Source of the DNA: Scenedesmus sp. ARA3
Lineage: Eukaryota > Chlorophyta > Chlorophyceae > Sphaeropleales > Scenedesmaceae
Assembly: GCA_004335835.1 (NCBI GenBank)
Contig: RWJK01001818.1
Coordinates: 62,001 to 126,000, forward strand
Direction: 5' to 3'
Length of the DNA: 64,000 nucleotides
A program made the translations under genes and the position numbers. The notes under the pieces were generated by a model. It was not told where the DNA came from, ran no database searches, and was given only the letters and a program-made list of their open reading frames with translations. Positions within the stretch are counted from its first letter, which is position 1, and each line of letters starts with the position of its first letter. Shown piece after piece: positions 1 through 12,900 of this stretch.

Positions 1-3000
1 CTGCGCCCTCAGCGTTGACCAGAGAGTCATTGAAGTGGCCAGCAGCAATGACCCAACAGCAGCGGTAAACAACCCACAAGCAAGCAGTACATTCTTCTTG
101 CAAGCCACTGCCGTAGCAGGCCAACAGCAGCTGCTGCCCACCTGCGATGCCGCAGTAGCTGAGCGACTGGCTGAGCTGCCCCAAGCCCAGGTGGCACACC
201 GCCAGCGCACGCGCCACACGGCCTTTGACACGCTCCTAGTGTTGCAGAAGGAGAAAAGATGCATGCAGCATGCAGGCAGGGGGCCCAAGGCGGAAAATGT
301 CAGCAACACAACAGTTGATTTGTTGACAAAGCTTGTACCAAACAGCGTGTCACATGGCAGACCAGATGCTGAGCAAGAACAGGCATGTGTTGTTGCGGTG
401 CGGCAGCTGCAGGAGTGGCCACTGCTCACACTGCACTGTGGCTAGACCCGTTGCCACTTGCACCTCCCATCCTTTGCAGCAAGACAACAAACTTGAGCCT
501 CAGGCTTCACCTGCAGCGCCAGTGCTCACCTCGCACACCTCCAGCGTGGCAGCAAAGAACTTGACTGCCGCCTGGAAGTCCTTGCCCCTGAACTTGCCCG
601 CTGCGTGGTTGTACAGCGCCTCACGCAGCCTGCAGCAGCAGCAGCAGAAAGCAAATCAATAAAGGTAGGTAGTGCTTCTCGCAGCAACATGCCGTGACTC
701 CAAGCGTCAACAGTTGAAGCCTGACATACACCGCCCTGCTGCTGCCGAAATTGACCAACCAAGGCCACGACAGCTACAAAACGGCGGAGGCAAGGCCGCA
801 CCTGTATGACAGGTCTTCGTCCTTCATTGCAGCTGTGCGAGCCTCGTCAGCCCTTTCCAACTGCTCAAGCACCAAAACCTCCAACAGCTGCTGCTGCTGC
901 TGCTGCTGTGCAGCCGCTGCAGCTGAAGCGGCTGCGCTGCCTGTGCGCTGTGCCAGCATGGCTGCAGGGCCCGTGCTGTTGAGGCTGGGGGCTGTGCTGG
1001 CATTGCCTGCTGCTGCTGCCACCTCCAGTGCATGCTCAGTGAAGGCTGTCAGAATGGTTGAATCAGCAGGGAAGCGGCCTAGCACCAGCTCCAGCACTGC
1101 ACACAGGGTGATGCAGTCTTGTTTATACGCCGTTCATAGGTGCACAAACCATGCACATGAGCATGCAGCTGTTGGTGGGATTGTTGTAGTTGCCCACAGG
1201 TGTCCTGTGTTTGTTTAGGTATTTCTGCCCAGGGTGATGAGTCAAGTCGTGTTCACAGACTGCAACTGCCGCCAAGGTGTGTGTGCATGCACCATCACTG
1301 CATACAAGCAGCTGCAGCATGTGCGTACCTGGCTTCAGCTGTGCTGTAGCCTCTGGTGCTTGCAGCAGCTCCAGTAGCACTGCCAAGCAGGCGTCCCTGC
1401 TGGAGGCGTCATTCACCGCAATGCCTGCAAACAAGCAGCACATGCACAGAGGGTCAGCGCCAGCATCCAAGGCACGGGCACACGTACACCAAGCATTGAG
1501 ATCAGCAAACAACACGCATACATGCGTACAATGCCCGCGCACCAGCTCTACCGGCCAGTGCTGGCTGTGTGATGTCTGCCCATCAATCACACCAGCTACA
1601 AGGCAAACTCCCTGGCAGGATCGGCAGGATCAAACCCTTCGCCCTCGTCCACCTGCTCCGCCTGCTGCACACAAGCCCCTGCACAATCCCCTTATCTTCT
1701 CCTTTCCCGCCCACCTGTGCCCTCCTCCTCCGCCTTGCCCCCCAAAGCTTGCCATTACACCTTTCCCTGCCTCACCTGTGGCCTCCTGCTCCGCCTGCTC
1801 CAGGCTGCCCTGCGCCATGAAGGCCTGAAGTGCCAGCAGCGCCACCGCAGGGTGTGCAGCCTGCGGTGTCTCCAGCTGCCGCAGAGCCTCGCAGCACTTG
1901 AGGCAGGCGGCTGCGTCGCGAAGGTGCAGCAGGTGGCAGTAGCCCAGGCACAGCAGCACCTGCAGGATATGGTCGTCAACAGGCAACAGAGCAGACGCAG
2001 GCTGATGGACTATAGTAAAACATGCACTGTTTTGCTGGCGACAGCGGTACCAGCAGCCTTGTTGGGCATGGCCATGTGCTTGCGACCAGTGATGCACACC
2101 GTGCGCAGTTGGAACATGGCTGCAGGACAATCATGATGCAGCTGGCAGACATACGCCCGCCAGCTTGCAGGAACTGATGTCGGCCGCTGCACACAACAGC
2201 AAAGCATCACCCACATCCTGCAGCACTTGCCTTTGCCTCCAGCTGCAGCACTTTCTCCACGATGCCGCCTGCAACAGCAGCAGAATCTGCTGCTGCTGCT
2301 GCAGCAGCCTGCTGCCCCTGCCCATCCACCTCCATGGCCGAGCTCAGCTCCGCCCTGCAGTCCCTGGCCCTGCACACCAGCTCATAGGCAGCTGCCAGGT
2401 CGGCTGCAGTGGCCGCTGCTGCCTCTGGCTCCTGCGGCTCCACCATTGCCTTCACTGCCTCGCTGTGAATCGTCTTGGCGAGCCTACAAACACAACAGTT
2501 GTACACCAATGTAGGGGGTGTGTGGTGGTCAGCGGCAGAAGTAGCAGACGGTTCATTGGTCAAACGTGCTGCTGCAGACCACCGCAGCCGGCAGTTGAAC
2601 TGCAATACAGATGCAAAACTATGTCGGCCGTCCCAGACCTTTAGGGCTTCCCGCTGCATCATGCAGCATGCTAACCAGCTGTTTAATCAAGGCACTGGTG
2701 GCAGTGAGCAGTGCTTGCGGCACCAGCGCGGCACTCACTGGTAGCACAGCCTGCTGCTGGTCTCCGCGCTGCCTGCCATGTCCTCCGCAGCTGACCTGGC
2801 CCTGCTCAGAGCCTGGCCTGCAAGGTCCTGCAGGGGTGGTTGAGTAGGGGACGGACATGCACAGGGACAGCAGTTCAGCCGGAGGAGCACGTTTATGGCC
2901 ATCCTGCAAACTCAGGAGCACTGCAGCGACTTCACCTTTTTTAGCCATTGTATGGATACAGGGCTTGCAGGAAAGCAGAACTGTGAGCTGCACATCCGGC

Positions 3001-4080
3001 TCCAAGGCGTTCAACCACTGCAGAAGACCCTGCCACACCAGATAACGTGCTGTAGCTGCTTGCAGGATTGTTTCCTGCAAGTATGTTTGCTGTTACCTGC
3101 TGTCCCAAGTTGCTTGCAGCGATGTATCTTGCTGCGTTGACGTCGAACAGCATCAGGCAGCGCCTCTCAGCAGCTGTTGCGCCATCCCAAGCTCTACTGC
3201 TTGCAGCAGCGCCATCCTGCTGCTGCAGGGCTGCTGCATCTGCTGTGCACATGTTGTCCACAAGCCGTGCAGCGTTTGCAAGCAGCACCTCTGCTTGCTC
3301 CCACATCTCCAGTGCTGCCCATGCCTGGTTGGCCTGCAAAACGTGGTTGGTGTTGTGTTGGTGCTGGCAGAGTCAGAGCTGCATCGCTGCGCTCAAACAT
3401 CCTGAAGAGTTATGCACATGGTGGGGCGCGCAACAGCAGATCTTACAACTGCAGTGCTGCATGAAGCATGAATTGCTGCAGTGGTGTGTGCTGGTTCACA
3501 CAGCAAGAACTAGAAGAGAATCAGGCCCACCTTGATACAGAAGTCAATCAGCTGCAGCTGGTGCTGCTGCGGCAGCTGCCCTGCTTGCAGCAGCACCAGG
3601 CACAGCTCGCATGCCACGTGCCTCAGCCAGGCCACTTGAACTGCAACAGCCGCTTCCTCACAGTGGCCATTGTTGGCCACACCAACAGCAGTGTTCTGCA
3701 GATAGTGAACAGCATGGCATCCAGTACGACAATGGGCCGCTTACACGAAGCAGTAAGAGGCAGCAGGGCAGCCAGCTGCTGAGCACAGCCTGATCGGTTG
3801 TCTTAAGTGGAAGCTTTGTACGGCACAGGGCCAATTAAGCCAACGATTGCTGCTGTTCAACATGGATACTCACCCACACAGCGCAAATTGATCCCCATAT
3901 GTTGCCAGAGTCCTGAGCACTGCTGCTGCTGTCGCACAGCTGCAGCTCGGCGCAAGCAGCACGTAGCTTGGTTACTGCAGCACCAAACTGCTCTGCAGTG
4001 TTCGCGTCATCCCCTGCATGCCCCAGCAGCTCTGCGCATCGTTTCACGTCGGCAACACATTTTCTCAGGACCTCCGCCAT
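1..4080 (-). CDS. TPR-like protein, probable SPO22/ZIP4/TEX11 meiotic factor (3' end outside window)
   Basis: Minus-strand gene running off the left edge. The ATG at 4080 opens MAEVLRKCVADVKRCAELLG; further coding blocks lie near 3690-3540, 3335-3170, 3050-2650, 2500-2215, 2000-1770, 1430-1280, 1100-830, 630-535 and 235-145. They are Ala/Leu/Gln-rich and helical, as in TPR arrays. Two blocks recall the SPO22/ZIP4/TEX11 family: REALYNHAAGKFRGKDFQAA (about 625-565) and KGRVARALAVCHLGLGQL (about 235-180), the latter resembling the conserved 'K..C..VL.LCHL.LGQLD.A' helix pair. In plants and yeast this protein is a ZMM-group scaffold that promotes class I meiotic crossovers in the nucleus. The family call rests on recall of these two motifs, not an alignment; a generic TPR protein is the alternative. 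Exon limits are approximate. An AT-rich TATA-like stretch on the minus strand at about 4262-4272 lies 180 bp upstream of the ATG. Confidence 0.58.
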
Positions 4081-5000
4081 CTTCAAATCCCGTTGCTGGG
4101 TTCTATGTGCACGTTTCCAGACGAATCGCTTCGCAGTCCATCAGGGAGGATCACGCCTTTAATGTCGTTGCCATCGCAGTGTTAGCTTGCACTGCAGTGC
4201 TGTGCAGCCTTTTGAACTGTAACAGGTAGGGTTTTGAAATGAACGGAACGACACATGCTCCGAGTATATAATTGGTACAACGTGCAGTGGCTGGCGATTA
4301 TTTAGCGAGCGCCAGTGATGATACATAACCAAGGGATCCAACTGATGATGTTTCATGTGCGTTGTGTTTGACGACTCACCACTGGTGCTGCTGAGCAGCA
4401 TTGGCAGTGGTGAGTCACCCATGTCAAAGTGCAAAAATAGCCTTTAAATGGTGACAATGACAATCTTTGAAGCATGCATCTCCATCCACGTGGGTAGCTT
4501 CGCCCTGGCAATGCCCTGACAGCACGCACAACTCCCTCTTGCTAACGCTGCTGCCAACTAGTAGATGCCACCAGACTCGGATTAATCCAGGCCAAGCCAC
4601 GTTCGAGGCCTGCTCAGACAGTAAGACTGCAGACTGCCACCATGGCATGCATATTCCCACCAAATGCTTATGCACAAAGCAATGTAGCAGTCCTCATACC
4701 CACTTGATGCTTTCCCACCCGCTAAGCAGACAGCTGCACACAAACAAATAGTGCTCTTTGAATAGCACGTCTTGCAGACTCAGCAGCCACACGTGCAGCG
4801 CCGCATGTGCTGTCATCTGCTGTACTGGCAAATCCAGTGTGTGCTTGCCATATCTAGCTTAATCCTCAGCAGGGCACACGCCATGAGACGACTGCTAGTC
4901 CAAGTGCAGCCCTCGACTTCCGCATCCAGCACCTGCCTCACACCCACCGCTCCCCAGAAGTGCTGAAATCTGAAACAGTGCAGCCCGGGTGAGTAAAGGC
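4081..5000. other. Intergenic: 5' side of the ZIP4-like gene, 3' side of RPA1
   Basis: The region lies between the ZIP4-like start and the RPA1 stop. I find no coding signal. It holds the only AT-rich, CAG-poor stretch nearby (4220-4330) and presumably the ZIP4-like promoter and the RPA1 3' UTR. Confidence 0.5.
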
Positions 5001-5126
5001 TCAGGCAAAGCCTGCATTGAAGGGTGCTGCGTTGTACTGCTGAGGAGGAGGCCCCTGCTGGAAGCCGCCAGGTGGCCCCTGGGCGGGGCCACCCCAGTTG
5101 CCGCCACCACCACCTGGCATGCCTGC

Positions 5127-5162
<36 letters not shown>

Positions 5163-8100
5163 GCGTAATGAGCACTTGTAATGAGCGCACAAATCATCAT
5201 GTATACTACTTCGGCCACACAACTCGATGGCTGCAGCCAGCAGTGAACACAACACAGGCTATGCTGCCAACGCTGCCAGCAGCCGCAGCACGACAAGCGC
5301 ACATGACTCACCTGCGCCGCCGCCGCCATTCCAGCCGCCTTGCTGCTGCTGGTTGCCATACTGCTGCTGTGGCTGCTGCTGCTGCTGCTGGTAACCTCCG
5401 CCGCCACCGCCGCCATTCCAATTGCCACCGCCGCCGCCAGCATTGTAACCGCCTGGCGGCCCTCCAAAACCGCCGCCGCCGCCACCACCGTAACCGCCAC
5501 CGCCACCATACGGCGACACGCCCATGCCCTGCTGCTGCTGCTGCGGTGGCCCGCCATACCCCCCTCCATAGCCGCCGCCGCCACCGCCTCCGCCGTACTG
5601 CCCAGCGGCAGCGCCGCCGCCACCACCACCCATTGGTGCGCCGCCACCCATGCCCATGTTGCCACCCCTGCCGCCTGCTGCTGCTGCTGCTGCTGGCTGT
5701 GCAGTGAAGATGGGCTGGCCTGCCTCCAGCTTGCCGATGAGCTCCAGCAGCTGCCGCCCCTCTGCCACATAGTCCACGTTGGTCAGCTTGGAGATGGAGA
5801 TCTGGCAGCAGCAGCAGCGGCAGCAGCAGCAGCAGCACAGTGAACAGGCAGCAACTTCAGGGACCAACAAACAAGCCAACGGCCCTAAGATTGAACTGCG
5901 AGCAAGTGACACGACCAGGCCTTTCATGCATGCCAGCTGCGGTGATGGCGCAGCCGTGTCTCATTTACGCTTGGTGGATTTGTTGTTATCTGGGCCCTCA
6001 CACACGCATGCCCTCACACACTCATGCACCGCAGCAGTACTCGCAATAGCCGCAACAGCCTTTTCAGACAGCCTTCTCGCTGCTGCTGCCTCACCTTGCG
6101 CCGCGTCTCATCGTTGTAGGTGTCCTGGAAGCACTTGAGCTTGAAGCTGTACACCTGCCAGCAGCAGGCAGCCAAGAGAAACACGCGTATCAGAGCAGGG
6201 TGTTGGATGTGCCGTCACAATTCATGGACAAAGCTGCAGCAGATATCAACAGCTACAGCATTGAGATAGCAGCACAATGCATGGCGCATCTGTCTTCTTC
6301 AGCTGAATATTCATACTCACAGCATTCATGCGCTGCTGCACCATTGCCTCATACGCAGCCTCCCCAATGGCCTGCGTGTCAGCCAGCTCATCTGCTGTGC
6401 GCCCCATGATGGCCTCGCCTGTGTCGCCAAAGGCAGTCAGGTTCTGCTGCCCTGTGTGGTCCATGCACTGCATGAAAAGCAGCATTTGTGCACAGGCAGT
6501 GGGGTGAGATGAGCTGTTTGCTATTTTGACCTTTAGCCCATGATGGCCTCGCTGGTGTCGCCAAAGGCAGTCAGGTTCTGCTGGCCCGTGTGGCCCATGC
6601 ACTGCGCAAGAGGTGGAGCGCAGCAGCAAAAGCAGCGGCAACAATATAAGGGCTGAGCTCGCATGCAGCTGCAGGGCCTTGCTTGCGCAGACACTGGTTT
6701 GAGGGGCCGCAGCAGCGGCGTTGAAGCATGTCTATAAACATAAGCTGCGTGTAACAACACAGCCCTTGGTGCAGCAAGCCTGGTGCTGCGGAGCCATCTG
6801 CAGCATACGATTTTGGTCAAAGTCAACGCCCACACGGGACTCCACACTCACCACAACATTGAGCAGGTAGCGGTAGGCTGGCTGCTCCACAGTTGTGCCG
6901 CAGGTCTCACAGAACCTGCAGCAGCGGCAGCCACCAAAAACAGCAGCAGCAGCAACACAGCCAGTTTCAGGAGCGAGCCACACAGCGATCACATCAGCAG
7001 GTGCAGCATGCCTCATGCGCTGCCCAGGCATCCCAGCACAGCGCCCAGTGCCCTGCCAGCACTGCAGCACAGCCAACCAAGCCTTGTGCGAGCTGAACAC
7101 TGCTAGGCATCTGCTGCTTGCCTCGCTTCGCTGCTGCCTCCTGCCGTCACCACCGCCAATATCCGACATGCTATTTAAGAGCTGCAGCAGCAGGCCGCAC
7201 CAGCTGCCCTCCTGGCCCTGCAGCTTCTTCTGGCACAGCCGCCCGTTGCGCTCCCGAGTGCATGAGGGGTACACCAGCGGCCTGTCGCCGTTGTTGACCT
7301 GAGTCAGCGTGGCCACCACCTGCAGCAGCAGCAGCAGCAGGAACACGAAAGGTTGGCCAAGCATGCATAGTGTGGCTTGAACAGTACACCAGCCGCCTGT
7401 TGCCATTGTTGAACTGCGTCAGCGTGGCTAACACCTGCAGCAGCAGCAGCAGCAGCAGCGGCAGCAGCAGCAGCAGGCACTCACCCCATCATAACCAATG
7501 TCGCAAGATGTCGAGCACCAGCAGCAGCACGCTGACGTACAGAGCCGCATCCAGCTGCAGAAGCTGCACTGCGCATTCTGTACTAATGGCTATACTGCAA
7601 CAGCGATGCAGTTGATCTAAACGATAGGTTTCACTCACCGCCACCCATGCCGCCTCTCTATGCATGCCCAGGACCTCATCCATGATCTGGCCAAGCGCTA
7701 TTGGACGAATACGTCCACTTCTCACCAGCATAAACAACATCGACATAACAAGTTGCTGCACGCTTTCCCTACTACATCATTCTTGCAATTACTTTATCAG
7801 CACTGCAGCAGCAAGTGAGCAACAAAACAAACCATGAACTCACCGCCACCCAAGCCGCCTCTCCATGCATGCCCAGGTCCTCATCCATGATCTGGCCAAG
7901 AGTAACACGCCGGTCAGCCCTGCCGCCGCCACCGCCGCCGCCCTGCGCCGACAGCGCAGACACCTGCATGCCCGCGCCACCGCCACGGTCATACCTGCAG
8001 CAGCAGCAGGCAACATGACAGCAAGGAGTGGACATGCAAGCGCTTGTGTGCTAAAGGGGAGTCAACAGACATGAGAGTGGGCAGCACGCCAAGGTGCCAA

Positions 8101-9884
8101 GAGCCGCGTTGCCGCCATTACACCTGTGCCACAAGCAGCAAGCCAGCCTCCTCATGCACCGCACACAAACAGCTCACCACGCGCGCAGCGCGCAAGTCTC
8201 GGGCCTGTCTGCCCGCTCCACCATCACGCTGCTGCTGTTGAGACACAACTACAGCCAGCCTACAGTGCCCTGCAAGTTTCTCTGGGCATAGGAACTGCCG
8301 CGCGCAGGCACCCTTGCCGCGCATGGTGCCCAACTGTCGACAGCATGCCCACTGCACGCTCACTGCGGCCGAGGCATGCACAGAGAAACCAGCAAGCCCG
8401 CCTGCACCTGCTTCACATGAGAATACAAAGCAGCAGCACACACTTACCATGCGCGCAGCGCGCCTGTCTCCGGCCTGTCTGCCGGCTCCACCATCACGCT
8501 GCTGCTGTGGATCAATGACTACAGTCAGCCTACAGTGCCCACCAAATTTCACTGCCAAACCAGCAGCACACACTTCCAGCAGCAGCTGCCAGCGTGCACG
8601 CAGCGTGTGCAGTCTACTTGCTAATTGCAATCTCACTGTTGACACTCACCACGCGCGCAGCGCCCCTGTCTCTGGCCTGTCTGCTGGCTCCACCATCACG
8701 CTGCTGCTGTTGAGGCATGACTACAGCCAGCCTGAAGTGCTTACCAAAGTTCAGCCAACGTGCATACCAAGCAGCACACACTCACCATGCGCGCAGCGCG
8801 TCTGTCTCCGGCCTGTCTGCCGGCTCCACCATCACGCTGCTGCTGTTGAGCCAAAAATACAGCCAGCCTACAGTGCCTACCAACGTTCAATCAACGTGCA
8901 TACAAAGCAGCAGCACACACTCACCACGCGCGCAGCGCGCCTGTCTCCGGCCTTTCTGCCGGCTCCACCATCACGCTGCTGCTGTTGAGCGTGCTCAGGC
9001 TGCGGCCGTTGAAGTCCCCAACGCGCGCATTCTTCACTGCCAGCACTGGGTGCTGCCCCGCGCCGATCATCTGCTCCAGCTGGTCACCGGGCGTGGCCGT
9101 GTACTTGTCCCACAGCGTGAGCTGCAATCCAGAAGAGGCAGCAGCAGCAGCAGCAGCAGCATGTGAGTGCACACTGATTAGCATCTGCTCCAGCTGGTCG
9201 CCCGGGGTGGCCGTGTACCTGTCCCACAGCGTGAGCTGCACAGCAAAGCCAGCAGTCATGCAGCAGAAACAGCGGCAGGCAAGTCAAGCACCAGAGGGCG
9301 CGTCTTGGTCTCCCGCGGCCACCCCCAGCAGAAGTACAGCCACGCTTGAGTCACTGGCCCGTCAATCTCACAGCTGTGTTGCACACAAATATCATCAGCA
9401 GCCCTTCCTCACCTCTACGCTGCAGCCGGAGTCATCCCGCAGCACCAGGGAGCGATTCTTGGTCTCCCACCGCCCACCCCCTGCTGTATTGTATCACACC
9501 GATGCAGCAACCCCTTACTTCACATCTCATCTCACCTCCACGCTGCAGCCGGAATCGTCGCGCAGCACCAGGGAGCGCTTCTTGGTCTCGCTGCCATCCT
9601 TGCGGCTGATGAGGCCCCACGCAGACACGCTGTCCACCACGCCGATCACGTCCACCGTCTGCCCCGGCTCAATGCTGTTCAGCTCAGCCAGCTTTTTGAA
9701 CTGCAGCGGCAGCAGCAGGGGTGGCGGCAGCAGCAGGGTCGACGGCAGCAGCAGCAGTAGGGTTGTTACAGCGTTTCACTATAACTGATCATGTCCACAG
9801 TCTGTCCCGGCTCGATGCTGTTAAGCTCAGCCAGCTTCTTGACCGCAGCAGTAGCAGCAGGGGTGGCGCAGGTGTTGCAGCGGT

Positions 9885-9920
<36 letters not shown>

Positions 9921-12900
9921 GCTGGCAGCAGCAGATGTTTTGTGCTGTAGCTGAGCTAGCGGTGAGGTCGCGACCAACGCAAGAAACAGCTCAATCAATG
10001 GGTCAAACATCACGTGCTTTATGGCAGCTATGCGCAACTACTGCTACACCTGGTAGGAAAAATAGTAATAGCACTTCTGCCGCTCACGTTGAACATGATG
10101 CGTGGGATGACAGCCACCTCTGGGTCATTGTCATCCACCGCCGCCAGCATGCTGCCGCGGTCCAGGTAGATCTCGAACTCGTGCGGCGTGGTGTTGAACT
10201 TGGGGTTGCGCGGCTTGAGGCTGGCCTTGCTGATGGTGACCACACGCCCCACCTGAGGCCCGGCAAGCAAGCAAGCAGCGGCAGCGGCAGCGGCAGCAGC
10301 AACAACACATGCATGTGAGTGTCAGCGTTGGTGGGTTGGGCGCTCTGAGGCAACAGCACATGTGCATCAAGTGTGGTTAGTGTGGTTCTGGCAGCAATTG
10401 TGTGCAATTGTGAACTTGGGGTTGCGCGGCTTGAGGCTGGCTTTGCTGATGGTGACCACGCGCCCCACCTGCAGCAGCAACAATAACAGCACGTGTATGG
10501 TGAGTGGTGTTGTTGGTGTTGCAGCAAACTGTTGCGCGGCTTCAGGCTGGCCTTGCTGATGGTGACCACACGCCCCACCTGCAGACAAGATCAACAGCAC
10601 ATGCATAGCAAGTGTTGTAAGTGTGGTTCTGGTAGCGCTTGCGTAAAATTGTGCGCTTGTGAAGCTGTGAGTGCAGAATTGGAGGCTGGACTTGCTGTTG
10701 GCGACCACGCGCCCCACCTGCAGAGCGAGCAAGTGGACAAGCCACAGTGACAGCACACCCTCCGTCAGCAGCCATTTGTAACAGAAACATGTCGCCTACC
10801 ATTGAAACCACCTTGCAGCACCACTGCCTGTGCCTCCCAGTCAATCAATAATGGGAACCAGCACACCTGGTCAATTTGCACAAAGACCCACCTTACGGCA
10901 ATCATGTAAGCAGATAACTTGAAGCAACACAAAATGTAATCATGTGACATGTTACATAACACACCTGGATCATGTCCTGAAACTGGTCCACCTGGTCGTT
11001 CCATGCCGTGGCGCGGATCTCGCCCCCGGCTTTGTCCACCAGGTCGAAGCTCATCAGCTTGCCTTCGCTACGCGGGTTGCTCCACCTGCAGGGTGCGCAG
11101 CAGCAGCAACAGCAATCAAGGCAGGTAAGCCACAGTCAAACGACCCGGCGCTGTCCACCAGGTCAAAGCTTATCATCTTGCCTGCTGCGCGGGTTGCTCC
11201 ACCTGCAGGGTGCGCAGCAACGGCAGGCAGGTCAGCCACAGGAAGAAGCATGCACAAGAGTATGAGTGGCGCTGTCAACAAGGCTGAAGCTCAGCTTGCC
11301 CTCACTGCGGGGGTTGCGCCACCTGGCATGGCGGCAGCAGTGAGGTGCAGGCGCAGCTAGACACGACAGAGGCATAGCTTTGTACATGTCTGGCGCCGCA
11401 CATGAAGCACGAAGGGAATCAAGCAGAGGTTGACGCAAGGCAGAAGCAAGGCGCCGCAGTGGTGCACGGTTGCAGCTCAGGAGGCAAGCAACAAACACCG
11501 TCAGCTAATGTGTTGTGTGCCAGCCATGCTAACAGCGGCTGGCCCACCTGCGCACGTCGCCCTTCTGCGTCACGCGCGCCTTGATGGTCCACCGCGCCAG
11601 GTAGGGGTTGAGCCCCGAGATGGGCACGATGCGGTGCGGCTCGTTGCTCTGCAGCAGGCAAGGAAAACAGGCAAGCAGCAGGATTTGAGCGCAACGCATG
11701 GTAGGTGCCATGCATCAGCAAAGGAGCCCAGAGCGTTGCAGCAGCAGGCAAAGCAGTAAGATATGTGCACAATCAGCACGCACGTTGTTGCGCCAGGATG
11801 GATACGCAACTGCTGCTGCCGTTGCTGAATGCAGCTGCTCTTGTGCAATTGAACTGCTGCCGCTGCCACTGCTGCTGCTACTGCTCTGCTGCTGCTGCTG
11901 CTGCTGTATAAAATCTGCTCATCGCCAACAGTCAGCTCACCTGAGTGACAGGCCCATGGCCACCACCCATGCCATACTGCGGCCCTGCAGGAGCGCCGCC
12001 ATACATGCCAGGACCACCAGCAGCACCACCGCCACCCCCAGGCGGCCTGTACGCCTGCTGCTGCTGCTGAGGTGGTGGGCCGCCATACATGCCGCCCGGC
12101 CCGCCATTCTGCTGCTGCGGCTGCGGCGGCCCGCCGTACATGTTTCCAGCAGGCTGCGGTGGGCCGCCGTACATGCCGCCTGCGCCGGGCGGCGGCCCGC
12201 CGGCCTGCTGCTGCATGGGTGGTGCACCGTAGCCGCCTGCTGCTGCTGCTGGTGGTGGCTGTCCTGCATGGCCGCCGCCCATTGGCATAGGCGGTGGCGC
12301 GCCATCTGGCACGTTTGCTGGGTTGCCGATCTGCTCTGGGTAGTTGCCCATCACGTTGAGATTCAAGAAGATGAGCAGCCTGCAGGAAAGTGCCAGCCGA
12401 GTGACAGGTCAGCATGCAGCGAGAGTGCGGTGATGTGCTTAATGTGCTGCAAGTAATACGCGAAGGGTTGGAGAAGCAGCTGGATGGTTTGTGCGGGTTG
12501 AGCTAACTAGCTGGTGACAGGTGCAAGCAAAGCGCTAGAAGACAGGAGGGAATACACAGACAGGACAACAGAACACATGCACACGGCGTCATCCCACACT
12601 GCTTTCTATGAAAGGCAATGTTCTGGCTAGCATAAATCCGCATGTTAGTGTACCCGGATGCATTGTATGCGATATGTTTGTGCACAATCTGTGTAACACC
12701 TCCAGGCATGCTGCTGCTGTTGCTGCTGCCTGCAGTGCCCCCACTGCACACAAGCGCCAGTGTGCTGTGTTACCTCTGCTTGCAGTGAACTGCATATGTG
12801 CCTTTTGTTCCTAGCATGCATCCAATGTTGTATTGAATCATCTACCTGCTGGCTGAGGCGCAAGCAAGTAGATAGCACGAAGCGTTGCCAGCAGCACTGT

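Noticed and set aside
5259..5927. Long open frames on both strands over the Gly-rich RPA1 tail
   Set aside because: GGN-rich DNA is open in several frames. Only the minus frame continuous with the RPA fold ([20 protein letters not shown] before it, stop at 5001 after it) has support.
11570..12456. Arg/Trp- and Cys-rich ORFs (281 and 252 codons) on both strands
   Set aside because: They are shadow frames of the RPA1 linker and of CAG/CTG-rich intron; no motifs and no splice logic.
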